From the NCBI GenBank assembly GCA_965212025.1, contig OZ243039.1, forward strand, positions 372,001-436,000: DNA of 64,000 nt. Reading direction: 5' to 3'. This document shows positions 25,401 through 33,650 of the stretch, piece after piece; the first letter of the stretch is position 1, and each line of letters opens with the position of its first letter. The translations under genes were made by a program, and so were the position numbers. Source of the DNA: G965212025 sp965212025. Its GTDB lineage: Bacteria > Pseudomonadota > Gammaproteobacteria > Poriferisulfidales > Oxydemutatoraceae. The notes beneath the pieces are model-generated. The model searched no databases, was not told the DNA's origin, and saw only the letters and a list, made by a program, of their open reading frames with translations.

Positions 25401-27961
25401 GCCGCGCAGCTGTGGAATGCCCCGGCACCTAGCTCCACAACAGCCTGGTTACCACCCAACTTCACCCGGGCAGGAACCGTGCTGGCAGCGGTCGTTTCGC
25501 CACCAAGCTCACCATAATTCCCCCGTCCCCAGCACCAAACACTGCCGTCACTGGTCAAAGCGCAACTATGCGCCGTACCCGCCACCACCTCTATCGCCTG
25601 CAGATCATCTCCCAGCGACACCGGAGCAAATCCCGCAAGCAGCGTGGTCTGCAAAGGCTGGGCGAGTTGCCCGGAACGATTGTCTCCCCGGCATTGAATA
25701 CCCCCGTCATCTCCAAGAAGGCATGTGTAATCCTCTCCAAGAGCCATGCCAGCAATCCTCTCGGAATCCATAACAGGGATCAGACCGGAAAAATACGAAA
25801 TTCGCCTCGAACTGATTTGGCGGTTGACGTTGCTACCGGCACAGTCCACCTGCTCCGCCCCCAAAGTGCACCAATGGGTGTAAGGCGCCTGTTTGCCTGC
25901 TACAGCCACCGGTAAAAGACGAGCTGAAAAAGCGTAGGCTTCATCCCCAACAGAGTGAACCGCAAGAAAGTAATCACCGCTCTCGTGACTCAGGCGCAGA
26001 ACCTGGTTACCCATTACCGACAAGCTCTTTCCACTGTACTTCAGCGTGGACTGAATACTTGCCTTGCTGACCAAATGGATTTGCAGGCTTGCAGCAGTGG
26101 TCACAAGCGGCTGACTGTTGCTTCTGCCCAGCTCATACTCTGCAACCGTTATTTCCCGGATCACAATCGGCCCGCGACCAGCCTGCAAGTGAAAATATTT
26201 GTTCCCACGCAAGGCTGTCAGCCTGCCCAAAGTCCCAACATCTTCCAGATGGGGAAGATCCGTAGCGAACCGGACTTTCATGTTTTCATCATAGACACCT
26301 GCAAAAAGCGTATAGCCCACACCGGTTTCAGGCAAAATAGCGGTTAACACGTTTTCGCCGTCTGCAAAGCGGAGGGTTTGTTCAAAAATCACTTTGCCAT
26401 TGGTGCTGACCGCATAAAGAAACACCGGATCCGGTTTCGGCTCACTTTCCGAGAACAGCGAAAACACACTGTGCCCTTCCCTCTCTATCTGCAGAGGGCT
26501 CCCTGACAGGTGTTGTAATCGTTGCGGCCGGAAATTCCCGTCGCCCCATCTGAGCCATTGCCCACTTTCTGCGGAAAGCCCGGCAGAACTGAAAGCACCC
26601 GCAGCGATTTTTGAAAATCTGTACGGTGAACCATCAGATTTCAGCAGTCGCAAAGGCTCCGCCGATGCGGCAGCGTTTATGCCGCTGTCCGGAACCAAGA
26701 CCTCAGTCTCTGAAGGCCTCCGGCAAAAGTATGCAGTAGGTCCATCGGCCGAAGATTGCACCAATGCGCACGAGGGGAACCTCTCAGAGGGAAACGCGAC
26801 AACCGTCGTCCCCGTCGGAAGCACCAATGTCACCGTTTCCGTAGTGCCACGCGTACAGACAACTTCTTTTTCATCTTTGGCAGTTCTGGTACACGCATAC
26901 TCCCCGCCCCCCCCTTCATCTGGAGTCACTGGAACCTGAGAGGGAGCCGAATCGCGTGAAGTGTCCGCAGGATCAAAACCCAATTGACCTTCAACCCCAT
27001 AACCCCAACAACGCATCTCTCCGTCAGACAGGAGTGCACACGCGTGCAAGCCGCCCAGCGCAATGTCAACAACCGTCGTGCTTTCGGGCAAACTCAGTTG
27101 AACCACTACCGGGTTTGTACTGCTTACACGTTTGCCGTGACCCAGTTGTCCGTAGTCTCCATTTCCCCAGCAATGCACACCGCTGCCATCAGCCTGGCGG
27201 GCGCAACTGAAGTTGTAACCGGCAGCGACCTGACTCACACCACTCAGGCCTGCCACTGTCAGCGGCCGAGTGCTACGCTCTTGGTTGGAACCAAGCTGAC
27301 CCTCATGACCATTCCCCCAACAGGCAGCACTTTGGTTTGCAAAGACCGCACAGGCATGATGCCCACCCAAGCCGAGACCAGTGGCAGTCACCGCCCCGTC
27401 AGGAAAAGAAACAGCTTGTGGAACCGTATTGATTTCCTTCTCTTGCATCCCAACCTGCCCAAAAATCCCGTAACCCCAACACTGAATTTCACTGCCAGAA
27501 TTGGCAATGGCGCACGTATGATCCCGTCCCGCGTCTACGTCTGTAAACAATTCCACCTCAGGTGTACGCAACACGAGCGGCACAGAAACCGAGCCGGCTT
27601 CCCCATTTCCCAGTTGTCCGTAGTAACCATCCCCCCAACACCAAATACTCCCGTTCACCAGAAGCGCGCAAAAATTGCGCTCCCCGCCTACGACTTCTTT
27701 AACGCTACTGTGTGCGAAATTGGCAGTTTCCACCAAAGCCGGAATAAAGCCGGAGGACAGATTTGAAACTTGCCTGGCGCTGTTTTCACCGGCACAAAAA
27801 ACCTTCGAATCTTGCCAAACACAGTAGCCGTTGGCAGAAATTTGCTTTCCGAAGCTTAGATTTTCATAAGAGGACGGAGCGCCGGCGGCTGTGCCCACCA
27901 AAACGCATAACACCAAAACAGGAATTCTGCGTGCGAAGACAAAAGATTCTTTATATTCCAT
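22496..27961 (-). CDS. Very large secreted RCC1-repeat protein (three propeller modules)
   Basis: 1821 residues with a Sec-type signal (basic start, hydrophobic PVLVLCVLVGTAAGA). Three modules each open with a C-W/V-C-x-G motif (VFCAGENSARQV; VDCAGSNVNRQI; VYCSGANEFRQI). Each continues with RCC1-type blades of the form G-xx-HxCAL-x-G-xx-WCWG-x-GQLG (about 14-16 in all). Modules are separated by beta-rich PPC-like segments (for example DYFLAVHS and DDYALVARLLP). RCC1 blades form seven-bladed propellers used for protein binding; the paired cysteines in each blade (CAL...CWG) suggest disulfides in an exported protein. No transmembrane anchor or sortase/autotransporter domain is seen. Function is unknown: a surface, secreted or host-interaction protein is an inference. 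It is the last gene of its strand cluster and converges with glyS. Confidence 0.88.
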   Translation of the reverse strand: MEYKESFVFARRIPVLVLCVLVGTAAGAPSSYENLSFGKQISANGYCVWQDSKVFCAGENSARQVSNLSSGFIPALVETANFAHSSVKEVVGGERNFCALLVNGSIWCWGDGYYGQLGNGEAGSVSVPLVLRTPEVELFTDVDAGRDHTCAIANSGSEIQCWGYGIFGQVGMQEKEINTVPQAVSFPDGAVTATGLGLGGHHACAVFANQSAACWGNGHEGQLGSNQERSTRPLTVAGLSGVSQVAAGYNFSCARQADGSGVHCWGNGDYGQLGHGKRVSSTNPVVVQLSLPESTTVVDIALGGLHACALLSDGEMRCWGYGVEGQLGFDPADTSRDSAPSQVPVTPDEGGGGEYACTRTAKDEKEVVCTRGTTETVTLVLPTGTTVVAFPSERFPSCALVQSSADGPTAYFCRRPSETEVLVPDSGINAAASAEPLRLLKSDGSPYRFSKIAAGAFSSAGLSAESGQWLRWGDGNFRPQRLQHLSGSPLQIEREGHSVFSLFSESEPKPDPVFLYAVSTNGKVIFEQTLRFADGENVLTAILPETGVGYTLFAGVYDENMKVRFATDLPHLEDVGTLGRLTALRGNKYFHLQAGRGPIVIREITVAEYELGRSNSQPLVTTAASLQIHLVSKASIQSTLKYSGKSLSVMGNQVLRLSHESGDYFLAVHSVGDEAYAFSARLLPVAVAGKQAPYTHWCTLGAEQVDCAGSNVNRQISSRRISYFSGLIPVMDSERIAGMALGEDYTCLLGDDGGIQCRGDNRSGQLAQPLQTTLLAGFAPVSLGDDLQAIEVVAGTAHSCALTSDGSVWCWGRGNYGELGGETTAASTVPARVKLGGNQAVVELGAGAFHSCAALLNGELYCWGSNVYQQLGNAVVSAENTHPSFRFSVDPVRVGFGELRVEQVAAGTRHTCALANDRGVWCWGDGSSGQLGTGVLNESPFPGRVSLPGDAVSISSGELHSCALLENGDVWCWGGNVFGEPVSVGVEISLFPKLVSPMPREAVEIAVGGRLSLATLSDGSYSLWGEARPVRKAAYELATLSVDGRARGLVFTIRASATEAAQEERLLMLEAVAGAGVVVARVPVTWPAGSTFTEVKLALPGLYVSEDVDTTFYDSEPLQVSLVGEQYFADAKLEIVGDTQIRIPHDPSAIIVTSDNNLNRDEVVVAGPEIDATVRVYFSMDNSTIDSSIAEELFSTRIKSTTATVAVVTVDYRIEPSKAGSVWYCVGEGKQASCVQAFRVYTLETPPVVNETRTGLQGNRYFVLRTNTVTVTLEEIMEGEYAEYSVDETGFLGTATHTLLLHLISAQTISTVSLNRESDVPVDSSYWTHSMEVMSGSSHLLRIEPTSKDDDYALVARLLPAITVGRDVTARQTQAEARAHFCVQHSTTQVYCSGANEFRQIAAHAAQFLPALVPSKFAGDQSTAIVSVVAGGGQNCLLLANGEIRCHARHIGDATSSERLVDLPERAVALALGRNHGCALGVSGRIHCWGSNELGQLGDQISNQDTRNFSPALPGMMVFTSVSAGDSHSCALSLVGDVYCWGTFSSTLTGLFPSPASTLTGPLLSSLIETIEPEVKAITSGGEHACALTDLNQIFCWGSDVYGALSRGSADSIFQSPAEVVFPTATGEAQAIQVAVGASHSCALTAAGDTWCWGANEQHQLGDGLQLASREPVKVVLPSSVVFTAIAAGGERSAGILSDGQIWVWGEGTPYPVLSSYQLGTATVTTRPDARALTFNAVPPADGLRAQLVAANGEVLSDRLVVSGRRPLFVFPDGVQGPFHLVLSASQPPGEGGTDGNYELKGRKQTVGVSLRAILQGAYRK

Positions 27962-28071
27962 ACCAAAACATCCCTACCTTACGACTCACCTGATGCAACC
28001 TTACACTCACCTCTCCCTCAGGGACTCTTCACTAAAGACCGAAGCACGCCCATCACGGCACCGGCAAAACA

Positions 28072-28105
28072 CGGACACTCCCATTCGGGGAATGTAGAGT
28101 GTCCG
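28072..28105 (-). terminator. Rho-independent terminator after the OmpA-domain lipoprotein gene
   Basis: CGGACACTC (28072-28080) pairs perfectly with GAGTGTCCG (28097-28105), with an inner CATTC/GAATG pairing. Read on the minus strand it is followed by GTGTTTTGCC. It lies 10 bp past the stop of the 28115-28735 gene. Confidence 0.7.
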
Positions 28106-28114
28106 ATAAATTCC

Positions 28115-28735
28115 TCAGTTATACGTCAGTACAGCGCGCCTGTTCAAAGCACTTGCAGCTTCACCAGTCCCGGAAGCGGCCTGGCGATCTTTGCCGTAGC
28201 TGGCTACCGTGAGCTGGCTGCGCGGCGCACCCAGACCAATCATCAGACTTTCGACCTCATGTGCCCTGCGCAAGGCAAGCTCGTAATTGTACTGCGCGGA
28301 AGCCACACCGTCTGTATGACCCGCAATATTTAAAATCACAGACGGGTTCGCACGCAGGTACTCAGCATGCTTTTGCAACTCACCGATGTATGAAGCTGGC
28401 ACGGTTAAGCTCTTGTAGTCAAAATAGACCGTAGTGGCGGGGGGAGCCACATCCTGCATCGCGTCAAAGCCACTTTGCGGCCCATCTCCATAGTCGTCAA
28501 TCTCCAGCATTTCCTCTTCTATTTCCACTATATTGCCGTCTTCATCCACGTAAATGACGTCCTCGTCCGTGTAAATTACATCCTCGTCCGGCGCATCCAT
28601 CATCTCTTCGGAAACATAGTCTTCCTCATACTCATCATCGTCATCACCGAACAGATCCCAGTCAAACATGCCGGAACACGCCGTTAAGCTTACCGTTAAA
28701 GCAAAAATCAAAAGTAGTCTGTAAATTCCCGACAT
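28115..28735 (-). CDS. Pal-like lipoprotein with acidic linker and OmpA domain
   Basis: About 206 residues from the ATG at 28735 (CGGAG upstream), with a lipobox LTACSG, so it is an outer-membrane lipoprotein. A strongly acidic linker follows (~residues 25-90: FGDDDDEYEEDY, then near-repeats DEDVIYTDEDVIYVDEDG). The C-terminal ~110 residues are an OmpA-type peptidoglycan-binding domain (TVYFDYKSLTV, NIAGHTDGVASAQYNYELALRRA, VASYGKDR, NRRAVLTY). It probably tethers the outer membrane to the cell wall. tolB and the rest of the tol operon are not nearby, so it may be a Pal paralogue. The acidic insert could bind cations; that is inference. Confidence 0.85.
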   Translation of the reverse strand: MSGIYRLLLIFALTVSLTACSGMFDWDLFGDDDDEYEEDYVSEEMMDAPDEDVIYTDEDVIYVDEDGNIVEIEEEMLEIDDYGDGPQSGFDAMQDVAPPATTVYFDYKSLTVPASYIGELQKHAEYLRANPSVILNIAGHTDGVASAQYNYELALRRAHEVESLMIGLGAPRSQLTVASYGKDRQAASGTGEAASALNRRAVLTYN

Positions 28736-28896
28736 GTCTAAACTCCGCAAAAAATGGGCTAAACCCTAAAGCATGGCGGACGCAAGCCTGAACTCACGCC
28801 TCACGTTCGCATTGCACCATGAATTGAAAAAAAACGCAAACGCGTGAGCTCTGTGTAAAAATTTTGAAGCCCTTGGAATACTCCCTTGCGTGTGCT

Positions 28897-31485
28897 TCAA
28901 CTGTCACGCCCGACAAACGTAAAATTGCCCAATTCGTCGCATCCTGCTTCTATGACCTGTCCCCGCATGAACGCTCCTGCAAGCAGCTTTTCCGAAAGAG
29001 GATTTTCAAGGTCATTATGGATAACCCTGCTCAGGGGTCTGGCTCCGTATCGTGCGTCATAACCTCTGTCGGCAAGCAGCTCAAGCACTTTGGCATTGAC
29101 TTCAAGCGACAGATCCTGTTCCTGCAAACGTTCGCTTAGCCGGGCGATTTGCAAAGCGCAGATTTTGTGAATATCGTCCCGGCTCAGGGTGTGAAACACC
29201 AGTATTTCGTCAATTCGATTCACAAACTCAGGGCGAAAAAAAGCGTGCGCTACCTCCATAACTGATTCTTTCATAGCCTGATATTCATGTCCGGAAGCAA
29301 ATTCACCGACCAGCTCACTGCCCAAATTTGAGGTCATCACAATAATGGTATTCCGGAAATCTACCGTTTTCCCCAAGCCATCTGTCAACCTGCCGTCATC
29401 CAAAACCTGCAACAAAACATTAAAAACGTCACCGTGTGCTTTCTCTATTTCATCCAGAAGGACAACAGAATATGGCCGGGACCGGACGGCTTCCGTAAGG
29501 TAGCCTCCCTGCTCGTAGCCCACGTAACCTGGCGGTGCTCCAATCATGCGCGCCACCGAATGCCTCTCCGAAAACTCGGACATATCAATGCGCACCATCG
29601 CGCTTTCGGTGTCAAACAGGAAAGTCGCAAGCGTCTTGCACAACTCCGTTTTCCCGACACCGGTCGGCCCCAGGAAAAGAAAAGAACCATTCGGCTTGTT
29701 GGGATCTGACAATCCGGCACGGGCACGCCGGATCGCATTTGAAACCGCCCTGACCGGTTCAGCCTGACCGATGACACGTTCCTGCAACGCACTTTCCATT
29801 GCCAGTAATTTCTTTTTCTCTCCCTGTAGCATCTTATGCACAGGTATGCCGGTCCAATGTGAGGCGATACTGGCGATTTCAGCCTCACCAACGCGACTCC
29901 TGATCATGGTGTCCGGGTTCTCATCCGGTACTGAAGAACCACCCAGCTGCTTTTCAAGTTCGGGTATTCGCCCATATTGCAGTTCGGACATTTTCGCCAA
30001 ATCACCTTCGCGCCGGGCTCTCTCAAACTCCAAGTGCGCCTGCTCCAACTGCTCTTTCAGTTGTGCTGTCCCCTGCATAACGGCCTTTTCTGCGCGCCAC
30101 ACCTCTTCCAGGTCAGCATAATTTTTTTCCAGCTGTTCTATTTCTTTTTCCAGATCCGCCAGCCTCTGGCGCGAAGCCTCATCTTTCTCTTTACGCAACG
30201 CCTCCCGTTCAATTTTCATTTGAACCAGCCGTCGCTCAAGCCTGTCAAGACGCTCCGGCTTGGAATCCATTTCAACACGAATGCTTGAGGCCGCCTCATC
30301 AATAAGGTCAATCGCGCTGTCGGGCAAGCGGCGGTCGCTGATGTAGCGTTTTGCCAAACGCACTGCCGCAATAATCGCAGGATCCGTAATATCGACTCCG
30401 TGGTGCACTTCGTAGCGTTCCTTGAGCCCGCGCAAAATCGAAATCGTGTCCTCTTCCGAGGGCTCAACCACCAAGACTTTTTGAAAGCGCCGCTCCAGCG
30501 CCGCGTCTTTTTCAATGTGCTGACGATACTCTTCTCTTGTCGTAGCCCCCAGGCAATGCAAATCACCGCGAGCCAGCGCTGGCTTAAGCATATTCCCGGC
30601 ATCCATGGCACCTTCAGTTTTTCCGGCACCCACCATGGTGTGGATTTCATCTATGAACAGCACCACGTTACCGGCTTCTTGGTTCAGTTCCTTCAACACC
30701 TCTTTCAGCCGCTCCTCAAATTCTCCGCGATATTTGGCACCTGCAATCAACGCCCCCATATCCAGAGACAACAGCCGCTTCCCGACCAGACCTTCCGGAA
30801 CTTCACGATTCACAATGCGTTGAGCCAATCCTTCAGCGATTGCGGTCTTCCCCACGCCAGGATCCCCGATCAAAACCGGATTGTTTTTGGTGCGCCTTTG
30901 CAAAACCTGCACAACCCGACGCACCTCCTCGTCGCGGCCGATAACCGGATCCAGCTTTCCTTCGGCCGCCAGTTCGGTCAAATCAACTGTGTACTTTTTG
31001 AGGGCCTGACGCTGGTCTTCTGCCTGGGCTGTGTCGACCTTTTCGCCTTTACGAAGCGTGTCAATCGCTTCTGTCAAAGTGGCTTCTTTCAAACCTGTGG
31101 AGGTCAACAGCGCCGCTTCCCTGCCACCAATTTGCAACATCGCCAAAAGAAACATTTCGCTGGAAACGAATTGATCTCCGCGCTTCTGCGTGAGCTTCTC
31201 GGAGTGATTCAAAACCCTTGCCAGCTGAGACGATATGTGAACCTCCCCCAGCTGCCCTCCTTGAACTTTGGGAACACCATCAAGTTCCTGAGTAACGATC
31301 ATTTGCAACCTTCCCAGGTCAGCCCCGGACTGTTTCACGAGCTGCGACACATAAGACTGGTCATCTTCCAGGAATGCCTGTAAAACATGCAGCGCCTCGA
31401 TGAACTGATGATCGCGAGCAAGCGCAATGGATTGCGCCCTGCCCAGTGCCTGTGAAAGCTTTGCGGTGAAGCGGTCAGGATTCAT
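28897..31485 (-). CDS. clpB: ClpB disaggregase
   Basis: 862 residues with the full ClpB plan: N domain (MNPDRFTAKLSQALG), NBD1 Walker A GDPGVGKTAIAEG and Walker B VVLFIDEIHTMVGAG, a coiled-coil middle domain (~400-525), NBD2 Walker A GPTGVGKTELCKT and VVLLDEIEKAHGDV, and the C-terminal domain. With DnaK it rescues aggregated proteins. GGAGG lies just ahead of the ATG. It follows pgeF on the same strand, as in E. coli. I did not find a clear heat-shock promoter. Confidence 0.97.
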   Translation of the reverse strand: MNPDRFTAKLSQALGRAQSIALARDHQFIEALHVLQAFLEDDQSYVSQLVKQSGADLGRLQMIVTQELDGVPKVQGGQLGEVHISSQLARVLNHSEKLTQKRGDQFVSSEMFLLAMLQIGGREAALLTSTGLKEATLTEAIDTLRKGEKVDTAQAEDQRQALKKYTVDLTELAAEGKLDPVIGRDEEVRRVVQVLQRRTKNNPVLIGDPGVGKTAIAEGLAQRIVNREVPEGLVGKRLLSLDMGALIAGAKYRGEFEERLKEVLKELNQEAGNVVLFIDEIHTMVGAGKTEGAMDAGNMLKPALARGDLHCLGATTREEYRQHIEKDAALERRFQKVLVVEPSEEDTISILRGLKERYEVHHGVDITDPAIIAAVRLAKRYISDRRLPDSAIDLIDEAASSIRVEMDSKPERLDRLERRLVQMKIEREALRKEKDEASRQRLADLEKEIEQLEKNYADLEEVWRAEKAVMQGTAQLKEQLEQAHLEFERARREGDLAKMSELQYGRIPELEKQLGGSSVPDENPDTMIRSRVGEAEIASIASHWTGIPVHKMLQGEKKKLLAMESALQERVIGQAEPVRAVSNAIRRARAGLSDPNKPNGSFLFLGPTGVGKTELCKTLATFLFDTESAMVRIDMSEFSERHSVARMIGAPPGYVGYEQGGYLTEAVRSRPYSVVLLDEIEKAHGDVFNVLLQVLDDGRLTDGLGKTVDFRNTIIVMTSNLGSELVGEFASGHEYQAMKESVMEVAHAFFRPEFVNRIDEILVFHTLSRDDIHKICALQIARLSERLQEQDLSLEVNAKVLELLADRGYDARYGARPLSRVIHNDLENPLSEKLLAGAFMRGQVIEAGCDELGNFTFVGRDS

Positions 31486-31541
31486 ATTGCCTCCGTAACT
31501 GTGCCTGAAAACAAAGCTTTTTCAACCAATCATGACAAGGC

Positions 31542-32273
31542 TCAGACAAACCATGCCAAAGTTGCCATACGTCCGCACTGTCTGTCCCGCCGGTAAGAAA
31601 AGAATCGCTCCGCATCCGTGTGGGTGCACAGGTCTCCTCCATAAATGCTGTTAACACCAGCACGCCTCAGCCGATTCCAGACAAGCAAAGGGAGATTTGC
31701 AAGCCAGGCTCCAGTGTTGTTTGGCAGGAATGCCAACGCATCATCTTCGTTTGCATCTACGAAAACAGAACGCATATCGTCCCCAACCTCATAAGCATCG
31801 GGCCCGATGGTCGGACCTATCCACGCCAGCAGCTCACTTGGGGACACAGCAAGTGCCTGCACCGTCGCTTCCAGTACGCCAGCAAAGAGGCCTCGCCACC
31901 CGGCATGCGCAACGGCAACGGCGGTGCCAGTCCGAGCGCACAAAACAACCGGGGAACAATCTGCCGTAAGGACTGCACAGGCTTGACCCGGATTAAAACT
32001 GACGCTCGCGTCTCCCGACAGCTCCAAGGAGGAATCACGGCTGACGGTAACAACCTGATTACCGTGTTCCTGCTGCAACCACCGAGGCTCGGCAGACAAA
32101 TTCAGGCTCTGAAACAATAAGCGCCGATTATGAAGCACGGTCTGCCACTGATCCCGACACCCGGAACCCAGACTGAAATCGCTGTTGTTGCCACGGGTAG
32201 TCGTACAGGCAAAGACATTTTTGGGAGCCGGCCAGTCCGGGCGTACGAATTCAAGATTGCTGCTTTCTATCAT
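31542..32273 (-). CDS. pgeF: Peptidoglycan editing factor / multicopper-like purine nucleoside phosphorylase family (YfiH)
   Basis: About 243 residues from the ATG at 32273; the frame is open further upstream but homology starts at FVRPDWPAP. Family motifs: TTTRGN, WLQQEHGNQVV, LTADCSPVVLCA (Cys) and VAVAHAGWRGL (His), plus IGPTIGPDAYEVG and DLCTHTDAERFFSYRRD. The family has a Zn-dependent active site; E. coli PgeF removes wrongly incorporated serine from peptidoglycan precursors. It precedes clpB as in E. coli (yfiH-clpB), although rluD is missing upstream. Confidence 0.93.
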   Translation of the reverse strand: MIESSNLEFVRPDWPAPKNVFACTTTRGNNSDFSLGSGCRDQWQTVLHNRRLLFQSLNLSAEPRWLQQEHGNQVVTVSRDSSLELSGDASVSFNPGQACAVLTADCSPVVLCARTGTAVAVAHAGWRGLFAGVLEATVQALAVSPSELLAWIGPTIGPDAYEVGDDMRSVFVDANEDDALAFLPNNTGAWLANLPLLVWNRLRRAGVNSIYGGDLCTHTDAERFFSYRRDRQCGRMATLAWFV

Positions 32274-32673
32274 GAAACATCGATTCTCCGGAAACAGGCA
32301 AACCCACTCATAATTTGCCTGATTATATCCCGCACATACGCAGGAACAATCCAAGGAACGGGCTTGGGGGAAAGCAACGACTGTCCCTGTTGCCAAGGAA
32401 AAAGCAGGTTGCGTTCCATCATCCCTTCATGCGTCCGGCATAAGCTGTTGCAAATATGCGCTTCATCATGGAGCCAGGCCACTGCCTCGCCAGCACAGGC
32501 AAAGAAATTGCACGTCAATCTGGCTCGCGGATGGATGCGAAGTTCCGCTCGGCGCACTTCCCTTTGGACTGCTTTTCGGCTTCATACCAGCACACTGACT
32601 GTGTCTGAACACATACGGCTTCGAAACAGCGTGGAGGTCACACGGCGCACCTCGCGGTGCAATTTGGCTGTTT
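32274..32673. other. Intergenic region, no supported gene
   Basis: About 400 bp between the cyclotransferase-like gene and pgeF. A 95-codon minus-strand frame (32270-32557) exists but has no recognisable domain, so I do not call it. Confidence 0.4.
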
Positions 32674-33189
32674 TCAGTCATTGCACAGTTGCTTTCTCAA
32701 AAGTTCGCCAACCACGTACGTCCAAGCTGTCAACATGGTTTTGTGATCCCTGTGTACCGGCACCAAAACTCGCCTGTAGAGACTTTGGCCACTAGGATGG
32801 AAGCCTTCCAGACGGTCAATGTCAGGAAGGCGGGATGCGGGGTCGTCGAAACAAAGAAGCTCCCCAAACACGGGGCACCAAGGCTTCTTTTGTGCAAGCG
32901 TTGGAATCGGATGGCTTTGTGAAATGAGCTGCCCGTGAAAGCACTCCTGAGCCTCCACATCTGCCAAGGGGTCGACAGTCCCATGGGCAAGAATATCCTC
33001 GTCTGGCAACTCCAACGCCGGGATGTCGGATTTGAATTGACGGAGACGGCCGCGAACCTTGGCTTTCTGGATCTGCAGCGCTCCACGGCAATAGAGATCG
33101 TGGTTTCGGCGGCCTCTCATCAATGTGCCGTAAACAAAAATCCTCAGGCTTTTTACGCCCCTTTCCCTTGAGAGTTCGCCTTGCTTCAT
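32674..33189 (-). CDS. Gamma-glutamylcyclotransferase / AIG2-like protein
   Basis: About 171 residues from the ATG at 33189. The frame extends further upstream, but the fold begins at SLRIFVYGTLMRGRRNH, the hallmark of this family (phosphate-binding loop YGTL). VFGELLCFDDPASRLPDIDRLEGF provides the conserved Glu, and YRRVLVPVHR and AWTYV follow. Members release 5-oxoproline from gamma-glutamyl amines or glutathione. An insertion between strand 2 and GELL makes it longer than the minimal family. Substrate is not known. Confidence 0.8.
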   Translation of the reverse strand: MKQGELSRERGVKSLRIFVYGTLMRGRRNHDLYCRGALQIQKAKVRGRLRQFKSDIPALELPDEDILAHGTVDPLADVEAQECFHGQLISQSHPIPTLAQKKPWCPVFGELLCFDDPASRLPDIDRLEGFHPSGQSLYRRVLVPVHRDHKTMLTAWTYVVGELLRKQLCND

Positions 33190-33650
33190 GCGCGTTCCAA
33201 GCCGTTCAGCGCAGATGATGCACGGCACCTTCCTGCACCAGCTGAATCCGGAAGCCTGCCTGCGGCACACTGAATTGCCCAAGGAAGGCCAATATGTGGC
33301 GTACATTCACCACGCCAAACCATCTCATGTCCCGACTCTGGCGTTATGACGGTGTCTGCATCTGCAAAGAATACCTTGCGCATACGGGGAACGTCACTGC
33401 CAATGGGTAAGCCTGCGACCAAATTACCCGCCAAAAGGCCTGCCCACGGCGACCCGGTCACCAGAAAATCCTGGAACCATTTGCCAGAACATATATCGCT
33501 ACTACCCTTCATGGAGCTGAGGAAGACAAAGTTCTTCCCAGGCTGACAAAGAGAGGGTTCCGAAGCTAGAATCCTGTGCTCCACGCTTGGCGACCCAAGC
33601 AGCATGGAATTAGCGAACACCGGGAGATACACGATGGCAAAGCCCCAAAC
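33186..33650 (-). CDS. Hypothetical protein, doubtful
   Basis: A ~154-codon frame upstream of the cyclotransferase-like gene with a hydrophobic start (VWGFAIVYLPVFANS) that could be a signal peptide. It overlaps the first codons of the divergent MDR gene at 33634. No domain recognised. It may be a chance open frame. Confidence 0.3.
   Translation of the reverse strand, partial: VWGFAIVYLPVFANSMLLGSPSVEHRILASEPSLCQPGKNFVFLSSMKGSSDICSGKWFQDFLVTGSPWAGLLAGNLVAGLPIGSDVPRMRKVFFADADTVITPESGHEMVWRGECTPHIGLPWAIQCAAGRLPDSAGAGRCRASSALNGLERA

Noticed and set aside
24527..27766. Many plus-strand ORFs of 100-260 codons opposite the RCC1 gene
   Set aside because: They are antisense to a gene with strong repeated protein motifs; proline/threonine/histidine-rich translations are typical antisense shadows.
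32270..32557. 95-codon minus-strand ORF between pgeF and the cyclotransferase-like gene
   Set aside because: No domain, odd composition, and no clear ribosome binding site. It overlaps only the first codon of pgeF.
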